16,271 nt of DNA, from NCBI GenBank assembly GCA_046723645.1, contig JBKOUY010000064.1, forward strand, positions 1 through 16,271, written 5' to 3'. The stretch comes from DASQUK01 sp046723645. Its GTDB lineage: Bacteria > Actinomycetota > Acidimicrobiia > Acidimicrobiales > VFJN01. The first letter of the stretch is position 1. Each line of letters starts with the position of its first letter. The notes beneath the pieces are model-generated. The model saw only the letters and a list, made by a program, of their open reading frames with translations, had not been told where the DNA came from and searched no databases. Below, piece by piece: positions 1 through 6,106 of this stretch. The position numbers were made by a program, and so were the translations under genes.

Positions 1-1
1 A

Positions 2-175
2 GGCACGGACGTGGAGATCCTCCCGGCGGCCCCCGAGGCCAGTGGCGCCTTTCGCATGATCGTCACCAGAGACGGCCACGTCGAGGAGGAGTACGACGGC
101 CTGACCATCGGGGGCGCCACCGACGCCGCCACGGTCGTCAATGCCCATTCCCGCCTCATCCGCATCGTTCCGTGA
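2..175 (+). CDS. C-terminal fragment of an unrecognised protein (cut by window edge)
   Basis: An open frame enters from the left edge and ends at TGA 173-175, giving the last 57 residues of a protein whose start lies outside. The tail alternates charged and hydrophobic residues (for example MIVTRDGHVEEEYDG, then LTIGGATDAATVV) and ends in RLIRIVP. This looks like a folded globular end with no membrane helix. I do not recognise the family. Codon third positions are GC-rich as in neighbouring real genes, which supports coding. Function cannot be assigned from this piece. Confidence 0.55.
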   Translation, partial: GTDVEILPAAPEASGAFRMIVTRDGHVEEEYDGLTIGGATDAATVVNAHSRLIRIVP

Positions 176-221
176 CGGCCCGCCGTGTTCGCTGTCGTCA
201 CCGACGTTGGCGACAGGGACG

Positions 222-395
222 TGCGAGCTGTTGCCGTTCTCGTCGATCACCGACCAGGATCTCGCACGGACTGGGGAGCCCGACCTCGAGACCCTTCGTC
301 GACGCGCTGCCCACGCCGGCCCGATCCACGATGACACCTTGCTCTACCGCGTGGAGTTCCACGTCGTGAGACCTCGGGGCGACACGCCCACCTGA
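222..395 (+). pseudogene. N-terminally truncated ASCH-like domain fragment
   Basis: The frame ending at TGA 393-395 reads CELLPFSSITDQDLARTGEP, then a stretch with LRRRAAHAGP, then DDTLLYRVEFHVV. From memory this resembles the C-terminal half of small actinobacterial ASCH-like (PUA-superfamily, putative RNA-binding) proteins, where an 'IT..D..R.G..' helix precedes a final 'YRVE' strand. The usual N-terminal half, with an Arg/Trp-rich beta strand, is not present in any frame upstream. The upstream part of this open frame (141-221) looks non-coding and overlaps the preceding gene. I infer a remnant missing its 5' half. A short intact gene starting at ATG 141 is possible but less likely. Confidence 0.4.
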
Positions 396-427
396 GCCCG
401 AACGCTGGGATGTCGCCGTGGCGGACC

Positions 428-1231
428 TCATGTCATGCGGCTTCGGGCGACGTGGAGGACGCCACCCCAGTGCCGGCGCAGGCGGCCGTCCGGTCTGGCC
501 GCGAGTCGTCGTCGGATCTCGCCGTAGAGGCGGTCTCGCTGCCAGTCCTGCATGGCGATGTGTCCCGAGAACGTACTGAGCAGATCGATGTAGCCCTGGG
601 CGTCGTAGACGGTCTCCCAGTCGTACTGCGTGACATCGACAACCACGAACAGCCCGCTGGCCTCGATCTCGCCACGGTCGTCACCCAGCTCCCGAGGCCG
701 TGGCAGCGTGACATCGGGCGGAAGGGACTCGCCAATCTCGTCATAGACCTCCTGGAGCTCCTCGAAGAACGGATCGCCGCCGTAGGGGATCACGTGGCCC
801 GCCCCCCACACCGCGAGGTAGCCCCCGGGTTGGAGGACATCGGCGGCCTTGCGATAGCGCACAGCCGGATCGACCCAATGCCACGCGGTGGCGGCGAAGA
901 TCATCGCAAATGGTTCGCCGACCGGGGTCCAGTCCTCGAAGCGTGTCTCGACCACCTCGACATCGAATCCGGCCAGGTTCTCCCGCGCTGCCGCCGCCAG
1001 CGCGCGGCCCGGCTCGATGCCGGTGATGCGGTACCCACGCCGCGCCAGCGGCAGTGTCGCCTTGCCAGTCGCACAGCCCACCTCCACCAGGCGCGCCCCT
1101 GGCGACAGGCGCGTGATCTCGAGAAGGCGGTCGTAGAGCTCACTCGGGTATTCCGGCCGGGCGCGCTGGTAAAGCTCTGCCGCTCGGTCGAACGTCGCCG
1201 CCAGACGCTCCCGTTCATCCCCGACTGACAC
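428..1231 (-). CDS. Class I SAM-dependent methyltransferase
   Basis: Predicted 267-aa cytoplasmic methyltransferase of the Methyltransf_11/25 type; the substrate is unknown. The N-terminus (DERERLAATFDRAAELYQRA) is typical of this group. Motif I is VEVGCATGK at about residues 49-57 and forms the SAM-binding glycine loop. The acidic end of beta 2 is in ITGIEPG. The motif around ATAWHWVDP and the later LQPGGYLAVWG strand are also family features. The open frame continues upstream to 1540 with non-coding composition, so I chose GTG at 1231, where the family signature begins. The ribosome site before it is weak. It stands alone: the next gene on this strand is far away, and both neighbours are on the plus strand. 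Confidence 0.85.
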   Translation of the reverse strand: MSVGDERERLAATFDRAAELYQRARPEYPSELYDRLLEITRLSPGARLVEVGCATGKATLPLARRGYRITGIEPGRALAAAARENLAGFDVEVVETRFEDWTPVGEPFAMIFAATAWHWVDPAVRYRKAADVLQPGGYLAVWGAGHVIPYGGDPFFEELQEVYDEIGESLPPDVTLPRPRELGDDRGEIEASGLFVVVDVTQYDWETVYDAQGYIDLLSTFSGHIAMQDWQRDRLYGEIRRRLAARPDGRLRRHWGGVLHVARSRMT

Positions 1232-1500
1232 GGGACCCAGCCTGCCCGCAACGCCGGATCTGACGCGCGCGGTACCCCGACCGACCGGCGCTTCGTTCGG
1301 AAGCCCCGAGACGCCGCGAACAGCAGGCAGTCGACACGACGAGCCCACGCTCAACGCGGGAGATGCGGGGGGCCAAGTCCTTCGACCTTGCCGGCGGGGG
1401 TAGGGACGAGCCGACCAGGTGCGAACCGAACGGCGATGAGTCCCGGTCCGGGCCAGCGTCAGAGGCACATGCACATCGTCATCAGCGAGGATCCGTAGCA
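1232..1500. other. Intergenic gap without recognised genes
   Basis: These 269 bases separate the divergent methyltransferase and small membrane protein genes. Open frames run through on both strands, but their translations are Arg/Pro/Gly-rich without family features, so I treat them as non-coding. Promoters for both genes should lie here, yet I cannot point to a convincing -35/-10 pair. The only clear signal is a GCGAGGA ribosome-binding sequence at 1485-1491, serving the gene that starts at 1501. Confidence 0.4.
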
Positions 1501-1842
1501 ATGCGACGACGCTTGGGCACGAACACGCTGGTCGTGGCAACCGCGCTGCCGGCGGTGATCATGGCGGGCATCGCCGCCGGGGCGAACCGAGTGGAGCTTG
1601 CCGCCCGGCTACGGCAACGAGCGGTCGGGGTCTCGGTGCTCTTCTTGGCTTTCACCGGGCCGTTGTGGCTCATCATCGTCTTGCGGGGCGTGTTGTATCC
1701 CGTCATCGGAGCTGACGACCTGCAGGACTCCTGGGGCGGCCCGACACTGGCGGGTGCATGGGCGGTGCACCTTGGCCTCGGCGTCGCGATCCTTCTGGCT
1801 GTGTCGTTCGTCTTGGCTTGGTGGCGCCCACCACGCACGTAG
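1501..1842 (+). CDS. Small three-helix membrane protein, function unknown
   Basis: Predicted 113-aa integral membrane protein. ATG 1501 is chosen because GCGAGGA (1485-1491) lies nine bases upstream; the longer frame from 1363 adds only non-coding-like sequence. Three hydrophobic segments are visible: roughly residues 7-27 (LVVATALPAVIMAGIAAGA), 40-65 (VSVLFLAFTGPLWLIIVLRG) and 83-107 (AGAWAVHLGLGVAILLAVSF). The loop between helices 2 and 3 contains the polar stretch GADDLQDSWGGP. Residues just after helix 1 (NRVELAARLRQR) are basic and probably cytoplasmic. I know no function for such proteins. Its stop codon is followed by a long non-coding gap. Confidence 0.65.
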   Translation: MRRRLGTNTLVVATALPAVIMAGIAAGANRVELAARLRQRAVGVSVLFLAFTGPLWLIIVLRGVLYPVIGADDLQDSWGGPTLAGAWAVHLGLGVAILLAVSFVLAWWRPPRT

Positions 1843-2166
1843 ATGGACTCGGCGGGGGAGACGAGCCGTCGATACCGAATGCTCGAAGTAGATGCCGAGG
1901 TTGGTGATGCCGCGGCTCGTCGGGCCGCGTGCTGCGCCTCGATCGGTAGCTCGTGGCCATCGGGGCGTCAGGTCCAACCCGGCCCGGCAGTAGGTTCGAG
2001 CTCCGCTAGGCCCTCCTCCACGCTCGCGGCGAGGACCCGAACGCCAGTGCTTCACAAGAAGGCCAATAGTCACGCCGCGGCAAGATCCACCGGACGAACT
2101 TCCCCCACTGGCCACCCGAAGGCCCACCGACCGCGCAGGACGTCAGGCAGGTGCGATGATGCGCGG
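1843..2166. other. 324-bp stretch with no supported gene
   Basis: All six frames were read. The plus frame open from 1843 gives a Ser/Arg/Pro-rich translation until the start of the following small gene, and the other plus frames have stops. One minus frame stays open and contains ITNLGIYFEHSVSTA, which I could not match to a family. I see no tRNA, repeat or strong terminator. It probably holds the promoter of the 90-aa gene plus degraded sequence. Confidence 0.4.
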
Positions 2167-2439
2167 GTGTTCGTCGAGCGGGTGGTCGCTCCCCGAGAAG
2201 AGTTCGAGCTGTGGGACGCGCGGCTTCGCATCGTTACGGACCCGCCGCCGGCTCTGGTTGTGTCGGTCGCGTGGGAATCCGACGGTGAGGTGACGTGCAT
2301 CAATGTCTGGGACTCACCCGAGGCGATCGCTGACTTTTTCCTCGAGCGTGTGCGCCCCTTCATCGAGGCCGCGGATCCCCCCGAGAACAAGCCCCAACGA
2401 CTTGGCCACGTAGTCCGAGCGTACGTTCGGCCGGGGTGA
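2167..2439 (+). CDS. 90-aa conserved-type protein, possible dimeric alpha/beta-barrel fold
   Basis: Coding sequence of 90 residues starting at GTG 2167 (VFVERVVAPREEFELWDARL) and ending YVRPG. The frame is open further upstream to 1843, but that part looks random, while from 2167 on the sequence has protein-like hydrophobic spacing (PPALVVSVAWES, then CINVWDSPEAIADFFLERV). A partial GGCAGG ribosome site lies about 15 bases before the start. The layout (strand, helix, strand, 'WDSPEAI..F' helix, terminal strand) recalls antibiotic-biosynthesis-monooxygenase-like small proteins. That is a fold-level guess only. Function unknown. Confidence 0.6.
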   Translation: MFVERVVAPREEFELWDARLRIVTDPPPALVVSVAWESDGEVTCINVWDSPEAIADFFLERVRPFIEAADPPENKPQRLGHVVRAYVRPG

Positions 2440-2632
2440 TCGCCAGGGAGACGCCCGCGGAGGACCGAAGGACTTCACGCGTCCAGGCAGCTATGTGCGC
2501 CGTCCGTTCGACTGGCGTGCTCGGCGTTCCGCTTCTCGCAGCAGACCACTGTCCACGGGAGGCGCGTCGTGTTCGCAGGCCTGCTGCTGGGTACGGCCAG
2601 TGCCTGACGGACGCGGGCGTTTCATCGAGCCG

Positions 2633-2638
2633 AAGGAG
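2633..2638 (+). promoter_or_regulatory. Strong ribosome-binding site of the broken PIN gene
   Basis: AAGGAG ten bases before ATG 2649. It fixes the start of the PIN frame and rejects the much longer open frame from 2436. Confidence 0.6.
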
Positions 2639-2648
2639 CAGAGCTCGC

Positions 2649-3042
2649 ATGACGAGGTACGTGATCGGTCCGGACGTGGCCATGCGCCTCGCTGTCGACC
2701 AAGCAGTGATCCGCTGCGAGCACCGGCTCCTCGCACCGACGCTGCTTCGATCACAGGTACTGTCGCTTCTGTATCAAGCGGTGTGGCGCGGCGAGCTGAC
2801 CAAGAAGGCTGCTGACGAGCGGCTGAACTACGTGAGGACTGCGGATGCGACTGCTTGGCGACCGCGTCCTGCAGAGTGTCGCTTGGAAGGTCGCCGACCA
2901 GCTCGGATGGTCGGACACGTTCGACGCCGAGTATGTGGCGTTGACGCAGCTCCAGGCCGACGCGTTCGTCACGCTCGATCAACACCTCGCCCGTGCCGTT
3001 GAGGACCTGGTGCCGGTCGCACCGATAGAGGCGTTGTCCTGA
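2649..3042 (+). pseudogene. VapC-type PIN-domain toxin gene with a +1 frameshift
   Basis: The first frame starts at ATG 2649, with an excellent AAGGAG (2633-2638) ten bases upstream, and reads a PIN N-terminal half: MTRYVIGPDVAMRL, then APTLLRSQVLSLLYQAVWRG, to LNYVRT. The second half continues one base later from about 2839: LRMRLLGDRVLQSVAWKVA, then TFDAEYVALTQLQADAFVTL, ending at TGA 3040-3042. Joined, they make about 129 residues, the normal size for a VapC endoribonuclease. Acidic metal-site candidates are Asp9 and the aspartates in TFDAEY and VTLD; the usual middle acidic residue appears as Gln36, which I recall is common in this subgroup. The break lies at 2835-2842 (AGG, extra A, CTG CGG). 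No antitoxin gene is recognisable upstream. It may be a true pseudogene or a sequencing error. Confidence 0.75.
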
Positions 3043-3111
3043 TCTCGAGGTGTATCTCGCCGACCGGGCGGCAGATCGTAGATTCGGTGGCTCGTCCAGG
3101 AGTCTGGCGAA

Positions 3112-3127
3112 CGCGGCTCAGGCCGCG
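3112..3127. terminator. Perfect GC hairpin in the convergent 3' region
   Basis: CGCGGC-TCAG-GCCGCG: a six-base-pair perfect stem with a four-base loop. The loop contains the complement of the minus-strand epimerase stop codon (3118-3120). It lies between the ends of two convergent genes, where a bidirectional terminator is expected. There is no T-tract on either side, so a rho-independent role is uncertain; in GC-rich actinobacteria such stems can still act. Confidence 0.3.
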
Positions 3128-4068
3128 TAGTGGTGTTGGAACCAGTCCACGGTGCGCCGGACCGCGTCCCGATGCGGTGTCGGCTCGAACGGGCCGAACG
3201 CGCCCTGGAACTTCGAGGCATCCGAGACGAACGGCCGCTCGAACTGGTAGAGGGTCTCGTTCACCTCCCGCACGAGCGGGTTGAAGACGCCGACCAGTCT
3301 GATCATCGGGCGGGTGGCAACGCCCACCTTCGGCGCGAGCCCGGCCGCCTCGTAGACCAGCGTCAGGAATTGCCGCCCTGTGATGGGCTCCGCGGCCGGC
3401 AGATGCCACACGTGGCCGTCGGCCTCCTCCCGCTCACCCAGTGTCGCGAGGGCGCGCCCGATGTCCTCCAGGTAGTTGAGCGTGTGCGGCTGGTCGAGCG
3501 AGCCGAGCCAGCGCGCCCGCCTGCCCCGGAGCGCCGGTCGCATGAGGTTGTCGCCCACGGTGGTGCCCGTGCCGCGAGGGCCGTAGTAGTCGGACGAGCG
3601 TCCGATGGTGCAGCGCAGCCTCCCGTCACGGTGCGCCGCCAGGATGTCTGCCGCCATCTCGATGCGGATGCGGCCCTTCTTGCCCTGCGCCCGCTGGGGT
3701 GTCTCCTCGGTCATCGGACCTTCGGGTGGTCCGTACACGTAGAGGTTGTCCGCGAACACGAGCTTCGAGCCTGCGTCCGCCGTGCCCTCGAGGATGCTAC
3801 GGGTCAGCGGTGGGAACGACTCGACCCACTCTGTATACGGCGGCTGGGCGCAGTGGTAGACGACCGCCGCACCGGCGCACGCCCGGCGCGCACCGTCCGG
3901 CGTGGCAACGTCGGCTCCGACCTGCTCGACGCCCTCCGGCACGTCCGTCGCACCCGAACGCGTCACGGCCCGCACCGGGTGTCCGCGGGCAACCAGCGCC
4001 CCGACAACAGCCGAGCCCGTCCCACCGGCGGCTCCCAAGACGACATGGAGCGCAGATGCAGATGGCAC
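3118..4068 (-). CDS. NAD(P)-binding epimerase-like protein (atypical extended SDR)
   Basis: Predicted 316-aa NAD-dependent epimerase/dehydratase family protein. The N-terminal Rossmann loop is GAAGGTG at residues 12-18 after strand LHVVL. Further family marks are the second strand VRAVTRS, the ADV segment, VVYHCAQPPY, LVFADNLYVYGPP, a later TIGRSSDYYGP and LNYLEDIGRAL. The classical Tyr-x-x-x-Lys is not present where the active-site helix should be; instead the sequence reads KKGRIRIEMAADIL, as in atypical SDRs. Nucleotide binding is therefore likely and the reaction unknown. The start is GTG at 4068, directly before the first strand, with only a weak ribosome site, so near-leaderless translation is possible. 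It faces the broken PIN gene tail-to-tail. Confidence 0.85.
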   Translation of the reverse strand: MPSASALHVVLGAAGGTGSAVVGALVARGHPVRAVTRSGATDVPEGVEQVGADVATPDGARRACAGAAVVYHCAQPPYTEWVESFPPLTRSILEGTADAGSKLVFADNLYVYGPPEGPMTEETPQRAQGKKGRIRIEMAADILAAHRDGRLRCTIGRSSDYYGPRGTGTTVGDNLMRPALRGRRARWLGSLDQPHTLNYLEDIGRALATLGEREEADGHVWHLPAAEPITGRQFLTLVYEAAGLAPKVGVATRPMIRLVGVFNPLVREVNETLYQFERPFVSDASKFQGAFGPFEPTPHRDAVRRTVDWFQHHYAA

Positions 4069-4220
4069 CGCCGGAGCTTAGGCATCCACGACCGCTGGCT
4101 GGAGGCTCGTCACCAGAAGCGGGCGAGTGACCTGGCTGCGGCTCGGGAACCGCGCCATGGGCCAGACCGTCTCATCACACGTGACACCCCCCGCCTCGCG
4201 TGCATATTGCGATGCGCGGC

Positions 4221-4439
4221 TCATCGCCTTGGCCGGCGTTCGCTGGCTCGGGTCGCCGATCTGCCGGTGTCACGGTGGTCGTAGCGGATCACGAACCGCC
4301 CGCTGTCGGCGAGGATCCGACAGAAGCCCTCCTGCCACCACAGCATCGACGCGCCAGTACCCATGACGAGAAGAATCGATGGATCAGTCGGCTCGCCGAA
4401 CGGCTCGGTGCACAGCGCCACCCCGTTCGCTTCGATCAT
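4221..4439 (-). pseudogene. Alpha/beta hydrolase truncated after its N-terminal portion
   Basis: From ATG 4439 the frame reads a typical alpha/beta hydrolase start: MIEANGVALCTEPFGEP, ILLVMGTGASMLWWQEGFC (strand, oxyanion-loop region and helix) and FVIRYDHRDTGRS. After that Ser the family continues with a lid and the nucleophile elbow G-x-S-x-G, but here the frame runs into ATRASERRPRR and stops within 11 residues. No other frame between 4069 and 4220 restores the missing 200 or so residues. An AAGGAGG sequence sits about 16 bases upstream of the ATG, rather far. I conclude this is a 3'-deleted remnant with no catalytic residues. Confidence 0.75.
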
Positions 4440-4597
4440 GCGTTCGGCCCCGGCACCTCCTTGCTCGTCGATCCCCGGAAGTCTCGGCCATCGGGATTCC
4501 CTTGCGATCCGACCGGCTGGACGGGCGAGACTCATCGGCTGGCGAATCCCGCGCCCGACGGCGTCGGTCGGCCGCGTGCGGAGCGCACCGCGGAATC

Positions 4598-4755
4598 GGT
4601 CGGGTCACGTACGAGGCGATGCAGCCCTACCGACCGACAGCGGAAGGTGAGCTCCCCGACAGGTTGAACAAGTTGCCGAAGTACGTCGTCTCCTCGACGC
4701 TCACGGACCCGCCCTGGACGGCAGCGTCGTCAAAGACGACAAGGGTGCGCCCCGC
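4598..4755 (+). pseudogene. Internal fragment of a RibD_C / dihydrofolate-reductase-like protein
   Basis: In one frame 4598-4717 reads GRVTYEAM, then PDRLNKLPKYVVSSTLTDPP. This matches what I know of YyaP/YwjB-type 'dihydrofolate reductase family' proteins (LLGR.TYE..., ..F.D.....PKYVVS.TL..P.W). At about 4712-4716 similarity moves to another frame (LDGSVVKDDKGAP), corresponding to the family's following 'vl.gd...' segment, so a small deletion or frameshift is present. The first 50 or so residues with the start, and the C-terminal half with the 'GSG.L' loop, are missing. No start codon or ribosome site serves it. Clearly a dead fragment; the family call is fairly firm. Confidence 0.65.
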
Positions 4756-4799
4756 TGCCAAGCTGGAAGCCAGCCGTCATCTCCCCCAACCGGAGTCCG

Positions 4800-5114
4800 A
4801 TGTCGTCGTCCCCAGAGCCAGAGCACCTCAACAACCCTCATCATCGTCAAACGCTCATGCAGGTCTTCCAGCATCCGGTGAGCCACAACATCGAGTGGCA
4901 CGCCATGCTGTCGCTGCTCGAAGCCGTCGGATCGGTCGAGCTCCGCCCTGACGGCGAGTACGCGGTTCACATCGGTGCCGAGACCGCGTTCCTCGGCCGC
5001 CCGAAGGGCAAGGACGTCGACGTCGAGCAGGTCGTCGGCGTGCGCCGCCTGTTGACCGCCGCGGGATACCGTCCCGTCGTGGATGCCCTGGAGGCCAAAG
5101 GCAAGGAGGCCTGA
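4800..5114 (+). CDS. 104-aa conserved-type hypothetical protein, possibly HicA-like
   Basis: ATG 4800 opens a 104-aa frame: MSSSPEPEHLNNPHHRQTLM, then FQHPVSHNIEWHAMLSLLEA, EYAVHIGAETAFL, GKDVDVEQVVGVRRLLTAAGY. I recall similar actinobacterial proteins annotated only as hypothetical. The pattern of helix (IEWHAMLSLLEAVG), beta hairpin (SVELRPDGEYAVHIG) and final helix (QVVGVRRLLTAAGY) resembles the small double-stranded-RNA-binding fold of HicA toxins. That is inference, and no HicB-like partner is adjacent. A GGAG lies only four bases before the start, which is weak. It faces the minus-strand SDR gene tail-to-tail and sits just downstream of the dead reductase fragment. Confidence 0.7.
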   Translation: MSSSPEPEHLNNPHHRQTLMQVFQHPVSHNIEWHAMLSLLEAVGSVELRPDGEYAVHIGAETAFLGRPKGKDVDVEQVVGVRRLLTAAGYRPVVDALEAKGKEA

Positions 5115-5164
5115 CATCGGGGCGCCAGGCGTCGGGACCAACGGTTCCGAGTTCCGCGGGCCCG

Positions 5165-5953
5165 CTAGTCGTCCAGGCTCCCCATGCTCAGGTTGACGGT
5201 GGTTCCCGTCATCCCGCTCGCCCTGTCGGACGCCATCAGGACCGCCATGTTCGCCAAGTCAGCGAGGGTCGAGAGGCGTCGCGGGTGGGTCCTGCTTGCG
5301 AGCTGCTCCTGGAACTGCTCCCAGGTCATACCCGCGGCTTGGGCGTACAGCCCGAACGATTCCTCGATCCTGTGTGTCTCCGGTATGCCCTGCGGCCGCA
5401 GACCGACGACGCGAATGCCCTGGGGTGCGAGCTCCGCCGACAGGTTCCGGGTGAGCGCTTCCACGGCGGCCATCGCCGGGCCCCCGCCTCCGACGAACGG
5501 CGTACCGGTCCGCGAGGGGGTGGCGGTGACGGTCATGATCACCCCCGATCGGTTCGCGACCATCCGCCGGGCGGCCAGGCAGGCGGTCAGAAAGTACGAC
5601 CTCGTGTACGTCGCAATCGGCAGCGAGAACTGGTCGACGTCCAGCTCGACCAGAGGCACACGACTCTTCGGGTTCGGGATGCCGATGGCGTTGAACGAGA
5701 TGTCGACGCGAGCCCACCTGTCGACGACCGACTGCAGGTGCCTGTCCACGGCTGTCTCGTCGAGCGCGTCGACCCCGGCCGCCTCCGCAAATCCGCCGGC
5801 GGCAACGATGTCCCTGGCGACGACTTCGACGGGTGCCGGGGAGCGCCCGGTGAGAAAGAGCTTGGCGCCCTCGGACGCAAAGGCGCGTGCGACCGCCCCG
5901 CCGATCGCGCCTCCTGCGCCGTAGACCACCGCAACCTTGTCCTTCAGCATCAT
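5165..5953 (-). CDS. SDR-family protein lacking the catalytic Tyr-x-x-x-Lys
   Basis: Predicted 262-aa short-chain dehydrogenase/reductase-like protein. The cofactor loop is GAGGAIGG at about residues 12-19 after KVAVVY, followed by LFLTGRSP, FNAIGI (in place of NNAG) and the strand VIMTVTATPS. At the active-site helix the usual YSASKAAVEALTR appears as GGPAMAAVEALTR, so both the proton-donor Tyr and the Lys are replaced. The helix continues normally (NLSAELAPQGIRVVGLRPQG) and the end has the SDR closing pattern (ASGMTGTTVNLSMG). Length is normal, so this is not decay; it is a non-canonical SDR whose chemistry is unclear. Start ATG 5953 (or 5950) follows an AAAGGGAAG ribosome sequence. It diverges from the ECF sigma gene across about 150 bases. 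Confidence 0.85.
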   Translation of the reverse strand: MMLKDKVAVVYGAGGAIGGAVARAFASEGAKLFLTGRSPAPVEVVARDIVAAGGFAEAAGVDALDETAVDRHLQSVVDRWARVDISFNAIGIPNPKSRVPLVELDVDQFSLPIATYTRSYFLTACLAARRMVANRSGVIMTVTATPSRTGTPFVGGGGPAMAAVEALTRNLSAELAPQGIRVVGLRPQGIPETHRIEESFGLYAQAAGMTWEQFQEQLASRTHPRRLSTLADLANMAVLMASDRASGMTGTTVNLSMGSLDD

Positions 5954-6081
5954 CTCTACTTCCCTTTCGCGGGTCGTGTGCTCACGCGGATGTAGACACC
6001 GGGGAATCGGGGAGGTGGGCGCTCACGGATCGCCCAATTCGCCCCGCTGCCGGTGTCCATACGGGATGGAAGAACGACAAC

Positions 6082-6099
6082 ATGCCGGGAAGGAGGTGA
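6082..6099 (+). promoter_or_regulatory. Five-codon minigene ending on the sigma-factor Shine-Dalgarno
   Basis: ATG CCG GGA AGG AGG TGA encodes MPGRR and stops. Its two AGG codons and the TGA are themselves the AAGGAGGTGA ribosome-binding sequence of the sigma gene that starts at 6107, in a different frame. A GGAAGA eight bases before the ATG could recruit ribosomes to it. If translated it would cover or feed the sigma start site. The sequence is certain; use as a regulator is inference. Confidence 0.35.
6088..6099 (+). promoter_or_regulatory. Near-perfect Shine-Dalgarno of the sigma-factor gene
   Basis: GGAAGGAGGTGA is almost fully complementary to the 16S rRNA 3' end and stands at ideal distance from GTG 6107. 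It decides the start against the upstream in-frame GTG at 6053. It overlaps the MPGRR minigene. Confidence 0.7.
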
Positions 6100-6106
6100 G
6101 GCGAGG

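Noticed and set aside
2437..2648. Possible antitoxin gene before the PIN gene
   Set aside because: All three plus frames were read; none shows a ribbon-helix-helix, AbrB or Phd-like pattern, and one contains a stop at 2605.
1..5114. Integron-like cassette array
   Set aside because: Genes point both ways, no integrase is seen and no attC-like repeats were recognised between them.
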